Below are positions 56,683-64,000 of a stretch of DNA of 64,000 nt, one piece after another; positions within the stretch are counted from its first letter, which is position 1; each line of letters opens with the position of its first letter. The translations under genes and the position numbers were made by a program. The notes below the pieces were generated by a model, which was not told the origin of the DNA, did not search any database, and saw nothing but the letters and a program-made list of their open reading frames with translations. This DNA comes from Streptomyces bluensis (lineage in GTDB: Bacteria > Actinomycetota > Actinomycetes > Streptomycetales > Streptomycetaceae): NCBI RefSeq assembly GCF_014650715.1, contig NZ_BMVM01000001.1:620001-684000 (forward strand). The letters are read 5' to 3'.

Positions 56683-57171
56683 TCAGCGGTCGGCCCGCGT
56701 GTCCCTGCCCGGCCGGGTGTCCACCGGGGCCTGGGCCTTGTGGAAGGCCCGCAGGATCTCCACCAGCATGGTGCGTCGGCCCGGTGGCAGACCGTCGAGT
56801 GCCGTGTTGACGTACGCGGACAGCCGGTGGGTGACATCGGTGAGGTACCTGCGGCCGTCTGCCGTGACCACCAACTGCACCTCTCGCCGGTCGTCGGGCT
56901 GCATGTTCCGCTGCAGCAGTCCGGCTGCCTCCAGCCGGTCGCACATCCTGCTGGCGGTGGGCAGTCCGATGTCCAGTTGCTCGGCCAGTGCGGTGAGGTT
57001 CAGTTCGGGCCGGTGGCGCACGATCCGCAGGGCCCGCACCTGGCGGGCGGGCAGGCGAGGCGTGACGTCTTCCACGGCGGCGAACCAGAACGCCACCAGG
57101 TTCTCCACCGCGTCGACCACGTGCTGGCCGGCCGCGTCACCGCATGAGCGGGGGGCTTCCTCGGAGCCCAC
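56683..57171 (-). CDS. MarR-family regulator
   Basis: A 162-residue MarR regulator with winged HTH (ARQVRALRIVRHRPELNLTA, ALAEQLDIGLPTASRMCDRL, AAGLLQRNMQPDDRREVQLV). The two-residue R-R motif of the wing is intact. It is convergent with the stressosome operon and shares sequence style with the MarR at 50085, suggesting paralogs from one duplication. Ligand unknown. Confidence 0.88.
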   Translation of the reverse strand: MGSEEAPRSCGDAAGQHVVDAVENLVAFWFAAVEDVTPRLPARQVRALRIVRHRPELNLTALAEQLDIGLPTASRMCDRLEAAGLLQRNMQPDDRREVQLVVTADGRRYLTDVTHRLSAYVNTALDGLPPGRRTMLVEILRAFHKAQAPVDTRPGRDTRADR

Positions 57172-57452
57172 CGCCCGTCACCCTCCGTAGACCCTCGACC
57201 ACTGGGTCCGGAGCTGTCTGGGCCAGGCCGGGACCACCGGCCGACGACACCCCCTCGCAGCACCGGCGGAATCGTGCCGGTCCCGACGGACTGGACGGAT
57301 TCGCGGTATGCAAAAAGCTCCAGCGGTACCCACGAACGCTTCTCTCTCAGTCAACTCCGACCAACAACCTGGTCATGGCCAAGGGCCTACCCGGAGCGCC
57401 CGTGAGTACACGGGGCGTCTCACATCCTCCGGGTGGCCCCTCGACGGGCCGG

Positions 57453-57884
57453 TCATAGATCCGTGGGTAGTCCGCTCGCCTGGGCGATGCCGCGCAGTTC
57501 CTCGTCTTCCCGGTAACGGGCGCGGATGCAGTCAGCGATGTCCTTGCGCCGCTCCGGGTCGGCCGCCGTGTCGGGATCGGTGACGACCCGGACGGGCTCA
57601 CTGCCCTCGATCTCGATCTGGATGAGTTCGTTGTCGACGCGCCCTGTGACGGCGGTGGCGATGACCAGTGCGGCCTCGTCGCGGACCGTCTGTGAGACCT
57701 CGTCGGCGACTTCGTCGGCCAGGTCCTGGCCGATCGGTCCGGACTCCTCGGAGTCGAGCGCCCTCAGCACCGGCTCGACCATGCCCAGCAGGAGCTCGTA
57801 CTCCTCGGAGGTCATGCTCATGCGCAGGAGGCCCAGGTGGATGTCCAGGGCCTCACTCTGGGGTGGGAGATTCGGCTCGTTCAT
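57453..57884 (-). CDS. Acidic hypothetical protein
   Basis: A 143-residue, strongly acidic soluble protein without membrane segments. It is mostly helical at the N terminus (EALDIHLGLLRMSMTSEEYE and LLLGMVEPVLRALDSEE) with a central acidic helix (QDLADEVADEVSQTVRDEAA) and a beta-hairpin-like stretch (ELIQIEIEGSEPVRVVTD) before a charged C-terminal helix. I do not recognise the family. It stands alone on its strand with 281 bp upstream of the MarR gene and a strong hairpin on its other side. Confidence 0.6.
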   Translation of the reverse strand: MNEPNLPPQSEALDIHLGLLRMSMTSEEYELLLGMVEPVLRALDSEESGPIGQDLADEVADEVSQTVRDEAALVIATAVTGRVDNELIQIEIEGSEPVRVVTDPDTAADPERRKDIADCIRARYREDEELRGIAQASGLPTDL

Positions 57885-57945
57885 GATGTTCGGGTTCCCC
57901 GATATCCGGGTCGCTCCCAGAAAACCTCAAGAGACACACGGGGAT

Positions 57946-57981
57946 GGCCCTCGCCCGGCGCCAGGGCGCCGGGCGAGGGCC
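57946..57981. terminator. Terminator hairpin after the small exported protein
   Basis: A near-perfect 16-17-bp stem (57946-57962 with 57965-57981; core CCCTCGCCCGGCGC) lies 68 bp beyond the stop of the leftward gene at 58049 and just upstream of the acidic hypothetical. Confidence 0.8.
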
Positions 57982-58048
57982 GGCCTCCACGAACCTTCCC
58001 CGGACGGCCCAGTCTCGTGAACGCTCCTCGACAGCCCGAGTCGTCGGG

Positions 58049-58261
58049 TCAGCCGTTGCGGCTGGTGCCGCTTCCCTCGTGGCCGCTGTGCCCTTCCTGG
58101 CCGAGCGCGTCGTCGGCGGTCGTCCGGTCGAGAGTGCTGTGGGCGTCGTCCACGTCCCGGTTGCCGAGGGCGTCCGTGTCGAGACCGTGGGACGGCGTGA
58201 TGGCCGCGACGACGAAACCGGTGGCCAGGGAGGCAATGGCAAGCATGCTGCGCTTCTTCAT
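58049..58261 (-). CDS. Small exported protein of unknown function
   Basis: A 70-residue protein: MKKRSMLAIASLATGFVVAA is a short lipoprotein-like or secretory signal without a lipobox Cys, followed by an Asp/Thr/Gly/His-rich 45-residue tail (VDDAHSTLDRTTADDALGQE, GHSGHEGSG) probably unstructured. Similar tiny secreted proteins are frequent in streptomycetes. ATG 58261; its upstream ribosome-binding site is weak (GAACACGCC context). Confidence 0.5.
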   Translation of the reverse strand: MKKRSMLAIASLATGFVVAAITPSHGLDTDALGNRDVDDAHSTLDRTTADDALGQEGHSGHEGSGTSRNG

Positions 58262-58605
58262 GGCGTGTTCAACTGCGGAACCGGCCCGGGGTCACGTATC
58301 CGTCGGACGGAACAGCGGAAAAGGAATGGCGGAAGAGGGACGGAGTCGTGCTGGGGTCCCTGGCATGCTCGCGTGCACACCACGCGGGGACGGTGATGTG
58401 CACCGTCCACCTGGCGGCCGGCAGGGCACCGGATGCATTCCGTCGGTCAAATTCACCCTGACATCCGATGACCGATCAGGCCCTTGCCCACCAGAGCACT
58501 CTCGACTCCCCTTCCACCTCGCTCCCGTGCGTTCTACCGTAAGCCCGCACAGATGACGCGGACATGAAGACCTCCCATCTTTCGCGAGGACGAAGGAGCG
58601 TAACG
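58262..58605. other. Divergent intergenic region upstream of the GH27 gene (344 bp)
   Basis: No gene. It contains an 8-bp hairpin (GGACGGTG 58388-58395 with CACCGTCC 58101+300, i.e. 58401-58408) and, at 58463-58470, ATCCGATG, the same octamer found in the inverted repeat upstream of the lyase-like gene. AAGGAG at 58592-58597 is the ribosome-binding site of the GH27 gene. Confidence 0.55.
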
Positions 58606-60639
58606 ATGCGTCACCTTCCCACCCGCACAGCTCACCGAAGACTGGCCGGAGCGTTCACCGCGGGGTTGCTGGCTCTCGCCGGACTCTCCGTACCGGCCGC
58701 GGCCACCCCCGCCGTGTACCCGACCACCCCCGCCCTGGACGACGGCCTCGCCCTCACCCCGCCGATGGGGTTCAACAACTGGAACTCCACGCACTGCCGG
58801 GCGGAGTTCAACGAGGCCATGGTCAAAGGCATCGCGGACCTGTTCGTCGACAAGGGACTCAAGGACGCCGGGTACGAGTACGTCAATCTCGACGACTGCT
58901 GGGCACTGCCGCAGCGGAACGCGGACGGCAAACTGGTGCCCGACCCCGTGCGCTTCCCGAACGGGATCAAGGCGGTCGCGGACTATGTGCACTCCAAGGG
59001 CCTCAAGTTCGGCATCTACACCAGCGCGGGCACGAAGACGTGCAGCAGCGTCGGGTTCCCGGGCGCGCTGGGCCACGAGTACAGCGACGCACGGCAGTTC
59101 GCGGACTGGGGCGTCGACTACCTCAAGTACGACAACTGCAACAACCAGGGCGTGGACGCCAAGCTGCGCTACACGACCATGCGCGACGCGCTCCGGGCTG
59201 CCACTCAGGAAACTGGCCGCCCCATCGTCTACAGCATCTGCGAGTGGGGCCAGAACAAGCCCTGGGAGTGGGCCGCGGACATCGGTCAGCTGTGGCGCAC
59301 GACGGGTGACATCAGCGACAACTGGGGGTCGATGCTGTCGATCCTGAAGCAGAACCTGCCGCTCGCGCCCTACGCCGGCCCCGGGCACTGGAACGACCCG
59401 GACATGCTGGAGGTCGGCAACGGCGGGATGACGGACACCGAGTACCGCACCCACTTCTCGATGTGGTCGATCATGGCGGCACCGTTGCTGATCGGCTCCG
59501 ATCTGCGGTCGGCCTCCGACGAGACCTTCGACATCCTGGGCAACCGGGAGGTCATCGCGGTGGACCAGGACCCGCTGGGCAAGCAGGGCACCGTCGTGTC
59601 GTCCGAGGGCGGTCGCTGGGTCGTCGCCAAGGAGATGAAGGACGGCAGCCGGGCCGTGGCCCTCTTCAACGAGACGGGCAGCGCACAGCGGATCACGACG
59701 ACGGCCGCAGCGGTGGGTCTTCCCGAGGCCGACGCGTACACCCTGCGTGATCTGTGGCAGCACAAGAGCTACAACACCGCGGGCACCATCTCGGCGACCG
59801 TCCCCGCGCACGGCACCGTCCTGTTCCGTGTCCGGACCGACGACAGGTGGGCCGCGCACCCTCCGGCCGTCGAACTCGGCCTGGAGGGCGGCGCGTTGAT
59901 CGAGGCGGGCCGGCCGGCCGCGCTCACGACCACGGTCACCGACCTCGGCCGCACTCCGGCGAAACGCGTCTCCGCCACGCTGTCCGGACCGGCGGGGTGG
60001 GCGGTGCGGCCGACCTCGCCCACCACCGCGGGCGTACTGCCGACGGGACGCTCCCTGCGTACGTCGTGGGAGGTGACCGCACCGGAGGGCACGACCACGG
60101 GCGCGTACGACCTGACGCTCAAGGCGACGTACCGGTCCACGACCGGGGTGCGGGCCGAGAACGTGGTGCCGCTGCGGTTCTCCGTGGTGGCGGCGCCGCC
60201 CCCGGGCACGTCGTACCTGAGCGATCTGCCGTGGCTGTCGACGGCCAACGGCTGGGGGCCCGTCGAGCGCGACACCAGCAACGGCGAGAGCGCGGCGGGC
60301 GACGGCAACCCGCTCACCGTCGGCGGAACCGTGTACGCGAAGGGGCTCGGTGTCCACGCGCCGAGCGCCGTCGAGTACTACACGGGGAGTGCCTGTGAGA
60401 CGGTCACGGCCCAGGTGGGTGTCGATGACGAGGAGGGTGCCGACGGGTCCGTGGCGTTCGAGATCCATGCGGACGGTACGACGGTCGCGGCTACGGGGAC
60501 ACTGACCAACGCCCAGGCCGCGCAGCGGATTTCAGCCGATGTGAGCGGCGCCCGGGTGGTCTCGCTCGTCGTCACGGACGGCGGCGACGGCACGACCTCG
60601 GACCACGGGGACTGGGGGGATGCGCAGCTGACTTGCTGA
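58606..60639 (+). CDS. Secreted GH27 alpha-galactosidase with NPCBM domain
   Basis: A 677-residue precursor: signal peptide about 1-33, GH27 TIM barrel (about 45-325; [25 protein letters not shown]), C-terminal barrel-associated beta-domain, a NEW3-type beta-sandwich (about 420-520) and a C-terminal NPCBM carbohydrate-binding domain (about 540-675, [32 protein letters not shown]). Nucleophile is Asp176 (YLKYDNC) and acid/base Asp235 ([10 protein letters not shown]) by family comparison. It removes terminal alpha-1,6-galactose from galactomannan or raffinose-type sugars (or alpha-galactosyl/N-acetylgalactosaminyl groups). ATG 58606 (AAGGAG upstream) is preferred to 58564. Confidence 0.94.
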   Translation: MRHLPTRTAHRRLAGAFTAGLLALAGLSVPAAATPAVYPTTPALDDGLALTPPMGFNNWNSTHCRAEFNEAMVKGIADLFVDKGLKDAGYEYVNLDDCWALPQRNADGKLVPDPVRFPNGIKAVADYVHSKGLKFGIYTSAGTKTCSSVGFPGALGHEYSDARQFADWGVDYLKYDNCNNQGVDAKLRYTTMRDALRAATQETGRPIVYSICEWGQNKPWEWAADIGQLWRTTGDISDNWGSMLSILKQNLPLAPYAGPGHWNDPDMLEVGNGGMTDTEYRTHFSMWSIMAAPLLIGSDLRSASDETFDILGNREVIAVDQDPLGKQGTVVSSEGGRWVVAKEMKDGSRAVALFNETGSAQRITTTAAAVGLPEADAYTLRDLWQHKSYNTAGTISATVPAHGTVLFRVRTDDRWAAHPPAVELGLEGGALIEAGRPAALTTTVTDLGRTPAKRVSATLSGPAGWAVRPTSPTTAGVLPTGRSLRTSWEVTAPEGTTTGAYDLTLKATYRSTTGVRAENVVPLRFSVVAAPPPGTSYLSDLPWLSTANGWGPVERDTSNGESAAGDGNPLTVGGTVYAKGLGVHAPSAVEYYTGSACETVTAQVGVDDEEGADGSVAFEIHADGTTVAATGTLTNAQAAQRISADVSGARVVSLVVTDGGDGTTSDHGDWGDAQLTC

Positions 60640-60941
60640 CGAAGGGGCCGTCGCCCCCGCCGCCCTCGTCCGTCCCTTCCCTGGGCGGCTGCCCCAGACC
60701 CCCGCTCTTGGCCTGAACAACCTTGTCCTCAAACGCCGGACGGGCTGGAAATCCAGCCCCGGCCGGACAAATTCAGCCCCTCCGGCGTTTGAGGAGCGGG
60801 GGCTCGGGGGCTGGCCCCCGAAACGGGGTCCGGGGCGGAGCCCCTGGGATGGGACGGGTAGGGGCGGCGGGGGCGTTCGTCGGCTTTTGCAGTCTGACTC
60901 ACAAACGGCAGACCGGCACCCGGCCAACGGGCCCCCGCCCC
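60640..60941. other. Intergenic region (302 bp) with REP-like repeat
   Basis: No gene is visible between the convergent GH27 and ROK genes. The centre holds the palindromic element at 60726-60795 and further inverted GC blocks to about 60850. Confidence 0.6.
60726..60795. repeat. Streptomyces-type palindromic intergenic repeat (REP-like)
   Basis: TCCTCAAACGCCGGA (60726-60740) and its exact inverse TCCGGCGTTTGAGGA (60781-60795) enclose a second hairpin, GGGCTGGA-AA-TCCAGCCC (60742-60759). This 'CTCAAACGCCGGACGGGCTG' family recurs in intergenic regions of many Streptomyces chromosomes. Here it separates two convergent genes and may act as a terminator. Confidence 0.85.
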
Positions 60942-61889
60942 TCACGCCGACGTGACGCTCGGCCTCCGGGCCAGCGCCGCCGCGGCCGAGCCGACCAGGC
61001 CCGCGTCCGTACCCATCTGCGCGGGCGTCACCGTGAGCCGCTGGACGAACGACAGCGTGGCGTAGTCCTTGAGCGCCGCACGCAGCGGAGCGAACAGCAC
61101 GTCCCCCGCCTTCCCCACTCCCCCGCCGATCACGGCGATGTCGATCTCGACGAGCGTCGCGGTGGCGGCGATCCCGGCCGCCAGGGCCTGGGCGGCCCGC
61201 TCGAAGGAGGCCAGGGCCACCGCGTCGCCGGCTCGCGCGGCGGCGGCCACCGCGGCGGCCGAGGTGTCGCCGTCGGGACCCGGCCGCCACCCGTCCTCCA
61301 GGGCACGACGGGCGATGTTGGGCCCGCTCGCGACGCGCTCCACGCAGCCACGCGAGCCACACGGGCAGAGATCACCGTCGATGTCGACGCTGATGTGGCC
61401 GATGTGACCGGCGTTGCCAGTGGGTCCTGGGTGCAGTTGCCCGTTCAGGACGAGTCCGCCGCCGACCCCCGTCGACACGACCATGCACAGCGCGTTGTCG
61501 TGGCCGCGCGCCGCACCCTGCCAGTGCTCGGCGGCCGTGATGGCCACGCCGTCACCGATCAGCTCGACGGGCAGGTCACCCGTGGCCGCGCGTACCCGCT
61601 CGACCAGCGGGTATCCGCGCCAGCCGGGCACGTTCACCGGGCTCACCGTGCCCGCGGAGGCGTCCACGGGGCCCGCGCTGCCGATACCGAGCGCGCGCGC
61701 CCTGCTCCACAGCGCAGAGGCCGTCAGCTCGCCGAGCACCTCTTCGACGGCCCCCATCACGGTGTCGCCGTCCTCCTGCGCGGGCGTCGCACGCTGCGCG
61801 CGCACCAGGATCCGGCCCTGGCCGTCCACCAGCGCTCCGGCGATCTTGGTGCCGCCGATGTCGAGCGCGGCCACGAGGTCGGTGTGCAT
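60942..61889 (-). CDS. ROK-family sugar kinase (glucokinase-like)
   Basis: A 315-residue ROK kinase without a DNA-binding domain. ATP phosphate loop: ALDIGGTKIAGALVDG; catalytic Asp in IGDGVAITAAEHW (family D-N-x-N-x-A has become D-G-V-A-I-T-A, with the Asp kept); zinc cluster CPCGSRGCVERVASG; VIGGGVGKAGD. ROK kinases phosphorylate glucose, ManNAc, fructose or similar hexoses. It is divergent from the LacI gene across operator 62026-62040. ATG 61889 has GGGAGAAC upstream; a longer reading lacks support. Confidence 0.9.
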   Translation of the reverse strand: MHTDLVAALDIGGTKIAGALVDGQGRILVRAQRATPAQEDGDTVMGAVEEVLGELTASALWSRARALGIGSAGPVDASAGTVSPVNVPGWRGYPLVERVRAATGDLPVELIGDGVAITAAEHWQGAARGHDNALCMVVSTGVGGGLVLNGQLHPGPTGNAGHIGHISVDIDGDLCPCGSRGCVERVASGPNIARRALEDGWRPGPDGDTSAAAVAAAARAGDAVALASFERAAQALAAGIAATATLVEIDIAVIGGGVGKAGDVLFAPLRAALKDYATLSFVQRLTVTPAQMGTDAGLVGSAAAALARRPSVTSA

Positions 61890-62006
61890 CAGTGTCAGTT
61901 CTCCCGCTGCTGTGTCGTGCCCGTCGGACCGGGACGTACCGGGTTCCCCGGCCGGAGGCGGCAGCACGACGCGCCCCGGGAAGGGGCGCGGGCCGGAGAG
62001 CGCGGT

Positions 62007-62051
62007 GGACAGTGTCCCTCGGAGCTGACAACGTTGTCCAGGCTCTATGCT
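62007..62051. promoter_or_regulatory. LacI-type operators and lacI promoter
   Basis: TGACAACGTTGTCCA (62026-62040; perfect GACAACGTTGTC core) fits the TGACAACGTTGTCA operator class of Streptomyces LacI repressors. A second near-palindrome GGACAGTGTCC is at 62007-62017. TATGCT (62046-62051) is a -10 candidate for the rightward gene, five bases past the operator. Autoregulation and control of the divergent ROK gene are inferred. Confidence 0.75.
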
Positions 62052-62112
62052 CGACGCCACATCCTCATACAACCCCATGGACCGACTGCAACGACGTGGA
62101 CGGCGCAGCCCC

Positions 62113-63204
62113 ATGGACAACAGGACAGGACACCGCATCGTGCCCGAGACCGCCGCCCCCCGAGGAGACCGCCTCGCAGAGCGCCACGCCGCAGCTCGCT
62201 ACGGCAACCGTCCGACCATGAAGGACGTGGCCGCGCGTGCCGGAGTGGGGCTGAAGACGGTCTCGCGCGTCGTCAACGGTGAGCCGGGGGTCACCGCGGA
62301 CACCGAGCGCCGGGTGCAGGAGGCGATCGAGGCTCTGGGCTTCCGGCGCAACGACAGCGCTCGGGTGCTGCGCAAGGGCCGTACCGCCAGCATCGGCCTG
62401 GTTCTGGAGGACCTCGCGGACCCCTTCTACGGTCCGCTCAGCCGCGCGGTGGAGGAGGTGGCGCGCGCCCACGGCGCCCTGCTGATCAATGGCTCCAGCG
62501 CGGAGGACCCGGACCGCGAGCAGGAGCTGGTGCTCGCGCTGTGCGCCCGCCGCGTGGACGGGCTCGTGGTCATTCCCGCCGGCGACGACCACCGCTATCT
62601 GGAACCGGAGCTCAGGGCGGGTGTCGCCACGGTGTTCGTGGACCGTCCCGCGGGGCAGATCGACGCAGACGTGGTGCTCTCGGACAACTTCGGTGGTGCC
62701 CGTGACGGCGTCGCCCACCTCATAGCGCACGGCCACCGCCGGATCGGCTTCATCGGCGACATGCCCCGCATCCACACCGCCGCCGAACGTCTGCGCGGCT
62801 ACCGCACGGCCATGGCGGACGCCGGTATACCGGTGACGGACTCCTGGACGTCTCTGGGGGTCACGGATCCGCAGCGGGTGCGGCGGGCGGCCGAGGAGAT
62901 GCTGTCCGGCGCCGAGCCGGTCACCGCGATCTTCGCGGGCAACAACCGGGTGACGGTCACCGTCGTACGGGTCCTCGCCGAGCGCTCCCGTCCGGTCGCC
63001 CTGGTCGGCTTCGACGACTTCGAGCTGGCGGACCTGCTCCAGCCGGGCGTCACGGTGGTCGCCCAGGACGCGGCCCAGCTGGGGCGCACCGCCGCCGAGC
63101 GCCTCTTCAGCCAGCTGGACGGCACCCTCCTCACTCCGGAGCGCACCGAACTGCCGACCCGGCTGATCACCCGCGGCTCGGGCGAGCTGCCCCCGGCGGA
63201 CTGA
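62113..63204 (+). CDS. LacI/GalR-family repressor
   Basis: A 363-residue LacI protein: HTH RPTMKDVAARAGVGLKTVSR, hinge helix NDSARVLRKGRTASIGLV, then a periplasmic-binding-protein-like sensor (LADPFYGPLSRAVEEVARAH, DGLVVIPAGDD, GHRRIGFIGDM, ALVGFDDFELADLLQPGVTV, QLGRTAAERLF). ATG 62113 is used; it gives a 35-residue leader before the HTH, and no strong ribosome-binding site is seen, so the start may lie at 62077 or nearby. It is divergent from the ROK kinase. The pair likely handles a hexose whose transporter is elsewhere. Confidence 0.9.
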   Translation: MDNRTGHRIVPETAAPRGDRLAERHAAARYGNRPTMKDVAARAGVGLKTVSRVVNGEPGVTADTERRVQEAIEALGFRRNDSARVLRKGRTASIGLVLEDLADPFYGPLSRAVEEVARAHGALLINGSSAEDPDREQELVLALCARRVDGLVVIPAGDDHRYLEPELRAGVATVFVDRPAGQIDADVVLSDNFGGARDGVAHLIAHGHRRIGFIGDMPRIHTAAERLRGYRTAMADAGIPVTDSWTSLGVTDPQRVRRAAEEMLSGAEPVTAIFAGNNRVTVTVVRVLAERSRPVALVGFDDFELADLLQPGVTVVAQDAAQLGRTAAERLFSQLDGTLLTPERTELPTRLITRGSGELPPAD

Positions 63205-63211
63205 GCCGCGC

Positions 63212-63997
63212 GTGGAGGGCCGCACACTGGAGGAGCTCGGCCTGGACGTGGCTCCGCGCGACGAACCGCTGAGCTATCCCGGGGCCTGGCCACAGGAGTC
63301 CGGGCTCCTCGCGGGCGATCGGATGGTGCCGCTGGCCCCTCCCTCGCTCTCGACTTCGCTCCATCGGGGGGATCCGCCCGCCGCCTTCGAGGGCCGTGTC
63401 CCCGTGCTCGCAGTCGGCTCGAACGCCTGCCCGGGGCAACTCCGCCACAAGATGGCCGAGTCCGGCATCACCTCGCCCATTCCCATGGTGAAGGCGCGCG
63501 TCACCGGCCTGGATGTCGGGGTGTCGGCGCATGTGAGCCTCATGGGGTATGTGTCGGCGTCGCCGTTCAAGGCCCGCGGAACCGTACGGGAGTTGTTCGT
63601 GACCTGGCTCGACGCCGAGCAGCTCGCGGTCGTCGACGCGAGCGAGGGGGTCGCCTCGCCCACGGGGGCGTACGACCGCGCCTGGCTGCCGTCGTGCGAC
63701 GTACGGGTGGAGCCCGAGCTCGACTGCGGACGGCCCCTTACGGGCGCGTACGTGTACGTCAACCGCCGTGGTGTCCTGCGCGACGGGGACCACGCTCCGC
63801 GACGGCACGGGGACCAACGCTCCTTGCTCGCCGAACTCCTCGCTTCGACACCTCGGTTGAGGGAGCTGTTCGGCGTCACTCCCGAGGAGTTCTGCGCCCG
63901 AGCCCGCTTCGACCGGCGGCTGTGCGCCCGGGGCACCCGGCTGTTCGCCGAGGAGAAGCTGGTGGTCCCCTCCGGGCTGGAGCGGTACGTGAGGTGA
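63212..63997 (+). CDS. Uncharacterised protein with gamma-glutamylcyclotransferase-like motif
   Basis: A 261-residue soluble protein beginning GTG 63212, 8 bp after the lacI stop, so co-transcribed and possibly coupled. Its central segment VPVLAVGSNACPGQLRHKM resembles the Y-G-S-N loop of gamma-glutamylcyclotransferase/BtrG-fold proteins, but the catalytic Glu context is not clear. Further conserved-looking parts are KARGTVRELFVTWLDAEQLA and FARDRRLCARGTRLFAEEKL-like (FCARARFDRRLCARGTRLFA). No signal peptide or transmembrane region. The stop codon lies three bases before the window end. Function unknown. Confidence 0.6.
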   Translation: MEGRTLEELGLDVAPRDEPLSYPGAWPQESGLLAGDRMVPLAPPSLSTSLHRGDPPAAFEGRVPVLAVGSNACPGQLRHKMAESGITSPIPMVKARVTGLDVGVSAHVSLMGYVSASPFKARGTVRELFVTWLDAEQLAVVDASEGVASPTGAYDRAWLPSCDVRVEPELDCGRPLTGAYVYVNRRGVLRDGDHAPRRHGDQRSLLAELLASTPRLRELFGVTPEEFCARARFDRRLCARGTRLFAEEKLVVPSGLERYVR

Positions 63998-64000
63998 GTC

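Noticed and set aside
57326..57352. GACT and GGGTAC on the minus strand upstream of the MarR gene, resembling a sigma-B promoter
   Set aside because: The spacer is 17 bp, outside the 14-16 bp range of the consensus.
1..64000. Search for tRNA/rRNA genes, CRISPR arrays, transposases, integrase attachment sites and phage genes
   Set aside because: None seen; the 24-bp and 11-15-bp repeats found are local tandem duplications without spacers, so not CRISPR.

Overview
The window is about 64 kb of very GC-rich DNA with GTG and ATG starts, purine-rich Shine-Dalgarno sequences, at least one clear leaderless promoter and almost no TTA codons. Gene families (SpoIIE-type phosphatases, stressosome proteins, many stand-alone HATPase_c anti-sigma-like proteins, mycothiol and F420 enzymes, AA10 LPMO, class II/class I terpene cyclase pair, a DUF6332-like protein) point to a Streptomyces chromosome. 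No rRNA, tRNA, CRISPR array, transposase or prophage was found. It reads as one native, gene-dense chromosomal segment, probably outside the most conserved core.

Layout. 0-9.1 kb: 3' end of an anti-sigma-like ATPase, a SHOCT protein, a small secreted protein with an apparent frameshift in its signal peptide, a ROK repressor, Ku, an RlmG/RsmC-type rRNA methyltransferase, then a sugar-phosphate locus (SIS isomerase - class II aldolase - AraC regulator, divergent from a DeoR regulator across an inverted-repeat operator), and a cellulose-type AA10 LPMO under a perfect CebR box. 9.3-14 kb: a flavin oxidoreductase carrying the only TTA codon seen in a recognised gene, an LCP cell-wall ligase, and a GT2 glycosyltransferase fused to a deacetylase domain that has lost its metal ligands. 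14.1-19.5 kb: a copper locus (His-rich secreted protein, CopZ, CopA, a membrane protein, YcnI) organised around two CsoR-type operators. 19.5-25.4 kb: sulfatase, quinone oxidoreductase, then a Tat-exported polysaccharide-lyase-like protein and a GH95-like hydrolase behind a promoter bracketed by inverted repeats.

25.4-31.5 kb: a short-chain dehydrogenase remnant followed by a two-gene terpene operon (class II cyclase with a D-x-D-S-T motif, class I synthase with DDEFDD and an NSE/DTE-type triad), a leaderless MFS exporter and an uncharacterised membrane-anchored protein. 31.6-44.6 kb: MOSC protein, mycothiol-dependent enzyme, secreted small protein, an MMPL transporter - histidine kinase - response regulator operon, a BTAD regulator, a TetR/F420-enzyme pair with an array of operator-like repeats, a geranylgeranyl-reductase-like flavoprotein, an M20 peptidase and a TmrB-like/NUDIX fusion.

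44.8-57.2 kb is a partner-switching island: several anti-sigma-like ATPases, two divergent SigB/SigF-family sigma factors, a STAS antagonist with an upstream GNNT-N15-GGGTAT (sigma-B-type) promoter, a SpoIIE phosphatase, and a five-gene stressosome operon (RsbR, RsbS, RsbT, an ATPase-PP2C fusion, and a GAF-PP2C protein) in which adjacent genes overlap by 1-4 bases. This is the most coherent multi-gene system in the window. 57-64 kb: MarR, two small hypotheticals, a GH27 alpha-galactosidase with NPCBM domain, a Streptomyces-type palindromic intergenic repeat, a ROK sugar kinase divergent from a LacI regulator with a TGACAACGTTGTC operator between them, and a last protein of unknown function ending at the window edge.

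Themes: extracellular polysaccharide degradation (LPMO, lyase, GH95, GH27, sulfatase) with local carbohydrate repressors, copper handling (which may also serve the copper LPMO), cell-envelope glycopolymer assembly, and stress sigma-factor control. All functional assignments are from sequence motifs read by eye; no database search was available.
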